A stretch of 6,026 nt of DNA from Angelakisella sp. (GTDB taxonomy: Bacteria; Bacillota; Clostridia; Oscillospirales; Ruminococcaceae): contig JAAWGY010000152.1 of NCBI GenBank assembly GCA_022795575.1, forward strand, positions 1 to 6,026, read 5' to 3'. Position numbers and translations under genes: made by a program. Shown here in pieces: positions 1-5,174 of this stretch. Under the pieces are notes generated by a model, which saw only the letters and a list, made by a program, of their open reading frames with translations, did not search any database and was not told the origin of the DNA. Within the stretch, counting starts at the first letter, position 1. The number at the start of each line of letters is the position of its first letter.

Positions 1-13
1 CTGCGAAGCAGCC

Positions 14-121
14 CCTACGGCCAACCGCCGTAGGCGGCTCTTAGGCCGGCCTCCCCTGAAAGGGGAGGTGTCGCCCGCAGGCGACGGAGGGGTTCCCCCC
101 GCAGGGGCCGTTCCCCCGCAC
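14..121. repeat. GC-rich hairpin cluster (dispersed-repeat style)
   Basis: Non-coding. Seen directly: CCTACGG at 14-20 pairs with CCGTAGG at 28-34 (with an alternative CCGCC/GGCGG hairpin at 25-37). CCTCCCCT at 50-57 pairs with AGGGGAGG at 61-68. GTCGCC at 70-75 pairs with GGCGAC at 80-85. A CCCC-CGCA-GGGG hairpin lies at about 97-107, followed by GGCCGTTCCCC (106-116), which recurs inverted at 5997-6007. Modules of the form 'ggggaggtgtcg...cgacggaggggtt' are, from memory, common between genes in gut Clostridia; that is recall, not a search. Function unknown. No coding frame with a ribosome site is apparent. Confidence 0.6.
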
Positions 122-135
122 CCCTGCGCCTCCCC

Positions 136-240
136 CGCCCTGGGGAGTTTCGCTCCCTGCGGGGAGCGACCAGGGCTCTGCCCTGGACCTGCAAGCCTTT
201 GAAAAGGCTTGACCCAAACTTTAGCGCCCTGCGGGCCTTT
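136..240 (+). repeat. Four-hairpin dispersed element, left copy
   Basis: A ~105-base structured element. Hairpins in order: CGCTCCC-TGCG-GGGAGCG at 151-168; CCAGGGC-TCT-GCCCTGG at 170-186; AAGCCTTT-GA-AAAGGCTT at 193-210; GCCC-TGC-GGGC at 226-236. An inverted copy lies at 5799-5902. The 51 bases at 162-212 match the reverse complement of 5828-5878 without a mismatch, and similarity continues on both sides with a few changes and one-base gaps. The copy begins 34 bases past the stop of the response regulator on that gene's strand. It may be a terminator/3'-UTR element, a REP-like repeat or a small RNA. No long T-run follows any stem, so it is not a classical terminator. Confidence 0.8.
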
Positions 241-273
241 ACGGTACACCGGGTGGTCCTGGGCGGGCCCCCC

Positions 274-966
274 TCACGGCTGGGCCACCACCCCCTCCTC
301 CTGCACCAGGCGGTAGCCTACCCCCCGCACCGCCTCAATCCGGAACCCCCAGCCTGTCCCACACCGCAGCCGCAACCGCCGCACCACTACATCCACCGCC
401 CGTGGCCCAGCCTCGCTCTCTAACCCCCACAGCCGGTCCAGCAGCTCCTGCCGGCTAAACACCCGCCGGGGATGCCCCAGCATCAGCGCCAGCAACCCGT
501 ATTCCCGGGGCGTAAGCCCCAGCCGCCGCTCCCCTGCCCAAAGCTCCCGTCTCCCCTCCTCCAGCCGTGCCTCCCCCAGCAGCACCTGGGCCTCCAAACC
601 CCCGCTACCCCCGCTCCCGCCCCAGCGCCGGGCCATGGCCCACAGCACCAGCGACAGCTCCTCCAGGTCCACCGGCCGCCGCAGCCAGCCGTCCGCCCCC
701 GCCCCAAAAGCCTGCCGCCGCTCCTCCAGGGTGTCCCGCCCCAGCAGCGCCAACACCGGACCTTCCACCCCCGCGGCCCGCAGGCGGCGTATGGCAGGCG
801 CGCCCAGCCCCATCACCGTCAGGTCCACCCGCCCCTCCCGCAGAATCGCCAACGCCTCCTCCAGGGTGGAGGCCCCCCGGGTGGTCATCCCCTGCCCCTC
901 CAGAAAACGCCGGAGCATCCGCCGGGACCGTCCCTCCCCCTCTGCCACAAGAATCATAACCATCAC
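274..966 (-). CDS. OmpR/PhoB-family response regulator with degenerate receiver domain
   Basis: A 230-residue DNA-binding regulator of normal family length. Residues 4-112 form a receiver domain: beta1 ILVAEGEG, the GAD motif at 90-92 and RRP at 96-98. Residues 116-123 are a Gly/Ser linker (GGSGGSGG). Residues 125-222 form the winged-helix DNA-binding domain, with LTPREYGLL (151-159), SRQELLDRLWG (171-181) and RGVGYRLV (214-221). The phosphorylation machinery is missing by alignment to the family pattern: the acidic pair is E9-G10, the phospho-acceptor Asp position is G53, the switch Thr is L75 and the conserved Lys is R97. It therefore probably acts without phosphorylation, like other atypical OmpR regulators. 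The start is ambiguous: GTG at 966, ATG at 963 or ATG at 957. A weak AAAGAAG ribosome site at 974-980 favours 966 or 963. No histidine kinase is adjacent, and target genes are unknown. It is divergent from the XRE gene. Confidence 0.88.
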   Translation of the reverse strand: MMVMILVAEGEGRSRRMLRRFLEGQGMTTRGASTLEEALAILREGRVDLTVMGLGAPAIRRLRAAGVEGPVLALLGRDTLEERRQAFGAGADGWLRRPVDLEELSLVLWAMARRWGGSGGSGGLEAQVLLGEARLEEGRRELWAGERRLGLTPREYGLLALMLGHPRRVFSRQELLDRLWGLESEAGPRAVDVVVRRLRLRCGTGWGFRIEAVRGVGYRLVQEEGVVAQP

Positions 967-987
967 AACACCACTTCTTTCTTAACG

Positions 988-1001
988 ATTTGTTTACAAA
1001 T
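988..1001. promoter_or_regulatory. Perfect palindrome, candidate operator
   Basis: ATTTGT-TT-ACAAAT is a perfect 6+6 inverted repeat in the 113-base region between two divergent regulator genes. It sits 21 bases upstream of the GTG of the response regulator, within its likely promoter, and ~80 bases upstream of the XRE start. XRE repressors commonly bind such sites and regulate themselves, so one or both neighbours may bind here. Binding is inferred, not shown. Confidence 0.45.
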
Positions 1002-1039
1002 TCTCCCATAAGTGAAATCTTCCTGTCGATATCCGCCGG

Positions 1040-1072
1040 TATAATTGGGGAAACGCACAATTCGGAGGGAGG
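1040..1072 (+). promoter_or_regulatory. -10 box and ribosome site of the XRE gene
   Basis: A consensus TATAAT lies at 1040-1045. The -35 region (about 1017-1023, ATCTTCC) matches poorly, so the promoter may be weak or activator-dependent. A strong purine-rich ribosome site, GGAGGGAGG at 1064-1072, is 7 bases before the GTG at 1080 and fixes that start. It excludes the in-frame TTG at 990. Confidence 0.5.
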
Positions 1073-1079
1073 AATTGCG

Positions 1080-1427
1080 GTGGTGGGCAAACGCCTGGAG
1101 CAGCTGCGGAAGAGCCGCGGCATGAGCCAGCGGGAGCTGGCGGCTCTCCTGGGGGTGACGAACTACACCGTTTCCGCCTACGAAAATGACCGCAGCGAGC
1201 CGGCGGACGAAATCAAGGTCCGGCTGGCCCGGCTGTTTGACGTTTCCCTGGATTACCTCATGGGGCTGGTGGACCAGCCCCTCTCCCTAAGCCGGGAGCA
1301 GCACTCCCTTCTCTTCCCCCCGGCGATGAACGCGTCCCAACGGGAGTTTCTTATTGAGCTCCTGACCAATTGGGAGGCCGGCATTGGCGAAGCGAGTACC
1401 GCCGGTACCGGTCAGGCCCTGGGCTGA
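1080..1427 (+). CDS. XRE-family helix-turn-helix transcriptional regulator
   Basis: A 115-residue regulator starting at GTG 1080 (a second GTG follows at 1083). The N-terminal Cro/C1-type HTH spans residues ~4-60: KRLEQLRKSRGMSQRELAALL, then the recognition helix region VTNYTVSAYENDRSEP and LARLFDVSLDYLMGL, all highly typical of the family. The C-terminal ~50 residues (from about Q66) are not a recognised domain. They contain a short possible helix, SQREFLIELLTNWEAG, perhaps for dimerisation. Proteins of this type are usually repressors. No toxin gene or phage gene is adjacent, so an antitoxin or phage role has no support here. It is divergent from the response regulator and shares its upstream region. 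Two terminators follow the stop at once, so it is probably transcribed alone. Confidence 0.88.
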   Translation: MVGKRLEQLRKSRGMSQRELAALLGVTNYTVSAYENDRSEPADEIKVRLARLFDVSLDYLMGLVDQPLSLSREQHSLLFPPAMNASQREFLIELLTNWEAGIGEASTAGTGQALG

Positions 1428-1445
1428 TCTCCACAGCCCGGCCGA

Positions 1446-1465
1446 AGGGGCTTCGCCCCTGTTTT
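1446..1465 (+). terminator. First terminator-like hairpin after the XRE gene
   Basis: AGGGGC (1446-1451) pairs perfectly with GCCCCT (1455-1460) around a TTC loop, 18 bases past the stop codon, and is followed by GTTTTCC. The T-run is short, so this is a modest terminator on its own. Confidence 0.5.
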
Positions 1466-1473
1466 CCTTCATC

Positions 1474-1508
1474 CGCCGCCCGGCTTACCCCGGGCGGCGA
1501 CCTTTTTT
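1474..1508 (+). terminator. Strong rho-independent terminator of the XRE gene
   Basis: A 10-bp perfect GC stem: 1474-1483 (CGCCGCCCGG) pairs with 1490-1499 (CCGGGCGGCG) around a 6-base loop. It is followed by ACC and six T residues at 1503-1508. This is the main stop for rightward transcription. Confidence 0.8.
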
Positions 1509-1535
1509 GCCCCGGTACAGCGGGAAAAAGGGCAC

Positions 1536-1575
1536 AAAAAAACGGCGCCCTCTCTGGAGAAAGAGGGCGCCGTTT
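1536..1575 (-). terminator. Rho-independent terminator of the surface-protein gene, probably bidirectional
   Basis: The stem pairs 1540-1553 with 1562-1575 (14 bp with core CGGCGCCCTCT/AGAGGGCGCCG, loop of 8). On the minus strand it is followed by a run of T (seven A at 1536-1542 on the plus strand), giving a strong terminator 62 bases past the stop of the surface-protein gene. On the plus strand it ends TTTGTT, so it can also stop readthrough from the XRE side. Confidence 0.85.
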
Positions 1576-1637
1576 GTTAAGCTTTGGGTGCTACCCCTTA
1601 CCCTCTACAGGGGTTTGGGGGTTGGCTTCCGTTTTGC

Positions 1638-2747
1638 TTATTTCTTGAGGGAAACAGCAGCGGCGGAGACCAGGGCGACAGCGGCCAGAGCGGTGGCAAT
1701 GCCAACGACATCGTTAGCGCCGGTGTCGGGGTTGTTGTCGGCAGCGGTGGTGCCGATGGGCAGGGCCTTGTCAGAGAAGACATAGGAGCCCAGGGTGCGA
1801 GCCTTCAGCAGGAAGCAGGACTCGTCGTCATCCCACTTAACCTCGCTGGAGATCTTGCCATCCTTCAGGACGTAAACGTGGCTCTCCTCATCCTTGTAGA
1901 ACCGGATGGTGGCGGTGCTGGTCAGGGTGGGGTTGGCAACGAAGGTCAGGAAGGTGATGTCAGCATCCTTGTCGGCATACTGCTTGAGCAGGGCAGAGTT
2001 GGCAGAGGTCTTGTTGAAGAGGAACAGCTCCTCGTTCTTGTAGCCGCGGAAAGTAACCTCGGTGTCCTCATCCATGGTGTTCAGGACAACGGTGCCGTAC
2101 TCGGAAGTCAGGTGAGCATCGCTGCTGTCGATGAAGTCACGCAGGCCATCCTTAGCTTCATCAATCTTCTGGAACTTGTAGACGGTGTTATCCTTGATAA
2201 AGCTTTTACCATCATCGTCCAGGGCGGGGATGGTACGGTCATTATCAACATCGAGATAAGCAGCAGCCTTCTTGTTACCGACGGAAACATTGATGGAAAC
2301 AACGATATTGACAGGCTTGGTGTCACCAAGGCCGCCCTTGCCCTTACCCTTCAGGGTGAACTTACCGGACAGAACCTTGGGCTGCTTCAGGGTGTAGTCC
2401 TCCTTGAGCTTGATGACCAGCTGATTCTTGTCATCATCAAACTCCAGGCCAGCGAGCAGGTCCTTGTTCTTGGTCCACTTCTGGGAAGTAATGGTGTAGT
2501 TGGAAGAGGTGATTTCAGCATTCCAAGCGTTGCTGTTGTTGTTGGCGGAAGCATCGGTGCCAGGAATGTTGCTGGGCATTCCCCAGTAAACATACAGCTC
2601 ATCGCCAGGGCCAACACGACCGCCAAAGTTGACGTTGTTCTCTTCGTCAGTGACGGGCTTTTTGGGGTTAGGATTGGGGTTACTGGTGGCAAACGCCATG
2701 GTGCAAAGCATCATGACAGCCAGCACGAGTGCCAGAACCTTTTTCAT
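1638..2747 (-). CDS. Secreted, putatively sortase-anchored surface protein (NPDTG signal)
   Basis: A 369-residue exported protein of unknown function. Residues 1-20 are a classical signal peptide (MKK, hydrophobic core, AFA before T21). The mature start is TSNPNPNPKKP, a Pro/Asn spacer. The C-terminus carries a sorting-type signal: NPDTG at 339-343, a hydrophobic segment at 346-366 and the tail LKK. This is a variant of LPXTG, and NPxTG endings with this kind of tail are, from memory, frequent in Oscillospiraceae proteins. The body (35-330) is hydrophilic and rich in Lys, Asp and Asn, with alternating beta-like segments (for example VNIVVSINVSV and ATIRFYKDE), suggesting beta-sandwich domains; no enzyme motif was found. 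The mature part has one cysteine (C311). Start ATG 2747 has a GGAGG site at 2757-2761, 9 bases away. Codons are strongly biased (AAG, AAC, GAC), suggesting high expression. Monocistronic. It could be an S-layer-like or adhesion protein. Confidence 0.85.
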   Translation of the reverse strand: MKKVLALVLAVMMLCTMAFATSNPNPNPKKPVTDEENNVNFGGRVGPGDELYVYWGMPSNIPGTDASANNNSNAWNAEITSSNYTITSQKWTKNKDLLAGLEFDDDKNQLVIKLKEDYTLKQPKVLSGKFTLKGKGKGGLGDTKPVNIVVSINVSVGNKKAAAYLDVDNDRTIPALDDDGKSFIKDNTVYKFQKIDEAKDGLRDFIDSSDAHLTSEYGTVVLNTMDEDTEVTFRGYKNEELFLFNKTSANSALLKQYADKDADITFLTFVANPTLTSTATIRFYKDEESHVYVLKDGKISSEVKWDDDESCFLLKARTLGSYVFSDKALPIGTTAADNNPDTGANDVVGIATALAAVALVSAAAVSLKK

Positions 2748-2812
2748 GGGTTTTTTCCTCCGTAAAATTTTAATCTTTTCGGCTCGGGGTTCTCCAGCGG
2801 CCCCTTGCCTTG

Positions 2813-2840
2813 GTTATAGGATATTACATTCCGTAACCAA
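2813..2840 (-). promoter_or_regulatory. Probable promoter of the surface-protein gene
   Basis: Read on the minus strand, TTGGTT (2840-2835) and TATAAC (2818-2813) are 16 bases apart. This would give a transcript start near 2806 and a leader of ~60 bases before ATG 2747. An alternative -10, TAATAT, lies at 2826-2821. Confidence 0.45.
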
Positions 2841-2854
2841 AATCAAGCTAAAAA

Positions 2855-2868
2855 TTACAAAGTTGTAA
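2855..2868. promoter_or_regulatory. Palindrome upstream of the surface-protein promoter
   Basis: TTACAA-AG-TTGTAA is a 6+6 inverted repeat with perfect arms, about 15 bases upstream of the proposed -35 box, a usual place for an activator site. GTAACCA also occurs twice, at 2833-2839 and 2865-2871, 32 bases apart (about three helical turns). Binding protein unknown. Confidence 0.35.
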
Positions 2869-2886
2869 CCATTTTACACTTTCCCA

Positions 2887-2927
2887 AAAAAGTTGAAGAA
2901 CCCCCCAACTTTTTCTTGGTTGGGGGG
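2887..2927. promoter_or_regulatory. Two mutually exclusive hairpins
   Basis: Stem A pairs CCCCCCAAC (2901-2909) with GTTGGGGGG (2919-2927), 9 bp. Stem B pairs AAAAAGTTG (2887-2895) with CAACTTTTT (2906-2914), 9 bp. They share 2906-2909, so both cannot form together. On the minus strand stem B ends in a T-run, as in a terminator. It lies upstream of the proposed surface-protein promoter, so it would act as a leader switch only if transcription starts further right. Confidence 0.4.
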
Positions 2928-3322
2928 CCAGACAGGGCGGCACCGGAAGGATGAGGGCGGCGGGGGGCGGGCGGTAAGGGGTACGAAACGTAGAAAACTA
3001 CTTTATATTTGATGTACCTATGTTTTTTCTGTTTATTTAACAGTATTTTGTCAGTTTTTTAATATATGTATACCTATTTGTATAAATCTTTACGAATTTT
3101 ACGGAAAAACGTTGTCTTTGCGACAGACTTCTCTGTTTCAGCATAAAAAAGATTGGCTTATTTGTAGTTTTCACCACTTTCTCGTCGATGCTTACTTTAT
3201 TTTATATCATATCAACAGAAAACTATATTATTTTGGAAATTATTCAGTTACATTTTAACAAAATCGTATCTATTGTTACTTATTATAATTCTATGTTCAA
3301 CACACGCCCCCCTCCCGCTTTC
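2928..3322. other. Intergenic region: G-rich patch, then AT-rich block, no gene seen
   Basis: 2928-2985 is G-rich and holds four G-runs (2955-2957, 2962-2967, 2969-2971, 2978-2981) fitting a quadruplex pattern. At ~2990 composition changes abruptly: 3001-3300 has about 76 G+C in 300 by hand count (~25%), against clearly GC-rich neighbours. The block has small repeats, for example TACCTAT at 3015-3021 and 3071-3077, and CTGTT/AACAG flanking TATTT near 3030-3042. A TATAAT is present at 3284-3289 without a good -35. No ORF with a ribosome site was found. It may be upstream promoter DNA or an unrecognised small RNA. Confidence 0.6.
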
Positions 3323-3381
3323 TTGCTTTCCACGGCAAAATCCGCTATACTGTTACCGAAAACATCATCTAAAAAAAGGAG
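3323..3381 (+). promoter_or_regulatory. Promoter and ribosome site of the exporter operon
   Basis: TTGCTT (3323-3328) and TATACT (3346-3351) are exactly 17 bases apart, predicting a start near 3358. The ribosome site AGGAG at 3377-3381 lies 10 bases before ATG 3392, which fixes this start over the in-frame ATG at 3188. Confidence 0.55.
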
Positions 3382-3391
3382 AACGCCCGCT

Positions 3392-5146
3392 ATGCTCCTG
3401 CGCCTTGCCTCCTACTTCCGGCCCTACAAAAAGCTGCTGGCCCTGGACCTATTTTGCGCCTTTCTGTTGGCTGCCTTTGACCTCTTCTATCCCGTCATCA
3501 CCAGCGAAATCATCGATACCTACATCCCCCGGCAGATGTTCCGGGAGCTGGTCTTTTGGCTCTCTTTCCTGCTGGTGTGCTACCTGATGAAAGCGGCGTG
3601 CAAAAATATTGTCATCTACTACGGCCACGCAATGGGGGTGCGGATCCAGACCGATATGCGCCGCCAGGTCTTCCAAAAGCTCCAGGGCCTGCCCTTCTCC
3701 TACTTTGACCACAACAAAACCGGCGTCATTATGTCCCGGATTGTGGGGGACCTCCAGGACATCAGCGAGTTTACCCACCACGGCCCGGAGGAGGTGTTCA
3801 TCACCGCCGTTACCCTCATTGGCTCCTTTGTCATCCTCTCCCGGTCCAGCCTGCCCCTTACGCTGATTATCTTTGCCATCTTCCCGGTGATTGTGCTGGC
3901 CGCCCTTTGGAAAAAGCGGAAGATGAACCGGGCCTTTGCCCATATGCGCCGCACCGTGGGGGAGCTGAACGCCGAGCTGGAAAGCAGCATTGCCGGTATC
4001 CGGGTAAGCCGGGCCTTTACCAGCGAGGACCACGAGTCCTGCCGGTTTGAGCGGGCCAACCAGACCTTTCGCCAAAGCAGGGAGTACAGCTACCGCGCCA
4101 TGGGGGAATACTATACCCTCCTCTACTTCCTTACCGATATCCTTTACTGGGCCACCCTGGCGGGGGCGGCTGTCTTTAGCTTTTACGGGGCCATCACCCC
4201 CGGTATGCTGGTACAGTACGTGCTGTATGTCTCCCTCTTTATGAACTCCACCAAGCGGCTGGTGGACTTTGCCGAGATGTACGAGATGGGGATGACCGGC
4301 TTTGCCCGGTTTACCGAGATTATGGACTGCGTCAGCGAGGGGGAGCGCCCCGACGCCCCCGCCCTGCCGCCGGCGCGGGGGGATATCCGCTTTGAGGACG
4401 TCTCCTTTGCCTACCAGGGGGACGGGGACGAGGGGGAAAAAACGGTGCTCCGCCACCTGAACCTGACGGTGGCGGCTGGGCAGAAGGTGGCCATTGTGGG
4501 GCCCTCCGGCAGCGGCAAGACCACCCTTTGCCACCTGATCCCCCGGTTCTACGACACCACCGGGGGGCGGATTTTCCTGGACGGCCAGGATATTACCCAG
4601 GTCAGCCTGACGTCGCTGCGGCGGCAGGTGGGCATTGTGCAGCAGGATGTTTTCCTCTTCCCCGGCTCCTTCCGGGAAAACATCGCCTACGGCAACTTTG
4701 ACGCCACCCAGGAGGAGATCGAGGAGGCGGCCAGGCGGGCCAACATCCACGACTTTATCCTGGCCCAGCCCCAGGGGTACGACACCCTGGTGGGGGAGCG
4801 GGGGGTACGGCTTTCCGGCGGGCAGAAGCAGCGGATTGCCATCGCCCGGGTCTTCCTGAAAAACCCGCCTATCCTTATCCTGGACGAGGCCACCAGCGCG
4901 CTGGACAACACCACCGAGCGGATGATCCAGGAGGCGCTGGATGAGCTTTGCCAGGGGCGGACCACCCTTGTGGTAGCGCACCGGCTTTCCACCATCCGGG
5001 GGGCGGATAAAATCGTGGTGCTTACCGGGGAGGGGATCCGGGAGGAGGGGACACACCGGGAGCTGATGGGGAAGCAGGGGCTTTACGCGCAGCTGTACAG
5101 CAGTCAGTTTGCTGTGGACCACCTGGAGGCAGGGGGGACGGCTTGA
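3392..5146 (+). CDS. ABC exporter, fused permease and ATPase (half-transporter)
   Basis: A 584-residue membrane transporter that uses ATP to move a substrate out across the cytoplasmic membrane; length is typical of type IV (MsbA/BmrA-like) exporters. Residues ~12-310 form the transmembrane domain, with about six helices (roughly 15-37, 53-75, 135-150, 155-173, 242-264, 268-285) and the coupling region ELNAELESSIAGIRVSRAF (191-209). The ATPase domain starts at ~331: A-loop Y341, Walker A GPSGSGKT (370-377), Q-loop Q418, signature LSGGQ (474-478), Walker B ILILDE (494-499, catalytic E499), D-loop SALD (502-505) and H-switch H530. All catalytic residues are intact. No C39 peptidase domain is present, so it does not cleave leader peptides. 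No second half-transporter is adjacent, so it may work as a homodimer. Substrate (drug, peptide or lipid) cannot be read from sequence. It is followed after 28 bases by the pentapeptide gene. Confidence 0.95.
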   Translation: MLLRLASYFRPYKKLLALDLFCAFLLAAFDLFYPVITSEIIDTYIPRQMFRELVFWLSFLLVCYLMKAACKNIVIYYGHAMGVRIQTDMRRQVFQKLQGLPFSYFDHNKTGVIMSRIVGDLQDISEFTHHGPEEVFITAVTLIGSFVILSRSSLPLTLIIFAIFPVIVLAALWKKRKMNRAFAHMRRTVGELNAELESSIAGIRVSRAFTSEDHESCRFERANQTFRQSREYSYRAMGEYYTLLYFLTDILYWATLAGAAVFSFYGAITPGMLVQYVLYVSLFMNSTKRLVDFAEMYEMGMTGFARFTEIMDCVSEGERPDAPALPPARGDIRFEDVSFAYQGDGDEGEKTVLRHLNLTVAAGQKVAIVGPSGSGKTTLCHLIPRFYDTTGGRIFLDGQDITQVSLTSLRRQVGIVQQDVFLFPGSFRENIAYGNFDATQEEIEEAARRANIHDFILAQPQGYDTLVGERGVRLSGGQKQRIAIARVFLKNPPILILDEATSALDNTTERMIQEALDELCQGRTTLVVAHRLSTIRGADKIVVLTGEGIREEGTHRELMGKQGLYAQLYSSQFAVDHLEAGGTA

Positions 5147-5174
5147 GCGCGGGGGGCGGCAAAGGGGGGCTTTT

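Noticed and set aside
472..1011. Proline-rich open frames on the plus strand opposite the response regulator
   Set aside because: Low-complexity products (Pro, Gln, Ala) with no ribosome site; shadows of the GC-rich minus-strand gene.
990..1079. TTG start for the XRE gene giving 30 more residues
   Set aside because: It covers the palindrome and the TATAAT box. GTG 1080 follows a strong ribosome site and begins right at the HTH domain.
1080..1427. XRE protein as antitoxin or phage repressor
   Set aside because: No toxin-like, integrase or phage gene is adjacent. The neighbour on one side is a response regulator and on the other a surface protein behind terminators.
1584..2765. A 393-codon open frame on the plus strand opposite the surface-protein gene
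   Set aside because: It mirrors the biased codons of the real gene. The minus-strand product has a signal peptide, sorting signal, ribosome site and terminator, while the plus frame gives a low-complexity protein and runs over the terminator of its neighbour.
3188..3391. N-terminal extension of the exporter to ATG 3188
   Set aside because: It would translate the AT-rich block and promoter, has no ribosome site, and adds 68 residues not seen in this family. ATG 3392 has AGGAG at a proper distance.
5109..5174. Upstream start for the pentapeptide protein, overlapping the exporter
   Set aside because: It lacks a clear ribosome site and adds 22 residues outside the pentapeptide register. ATG 5175 is better placed.
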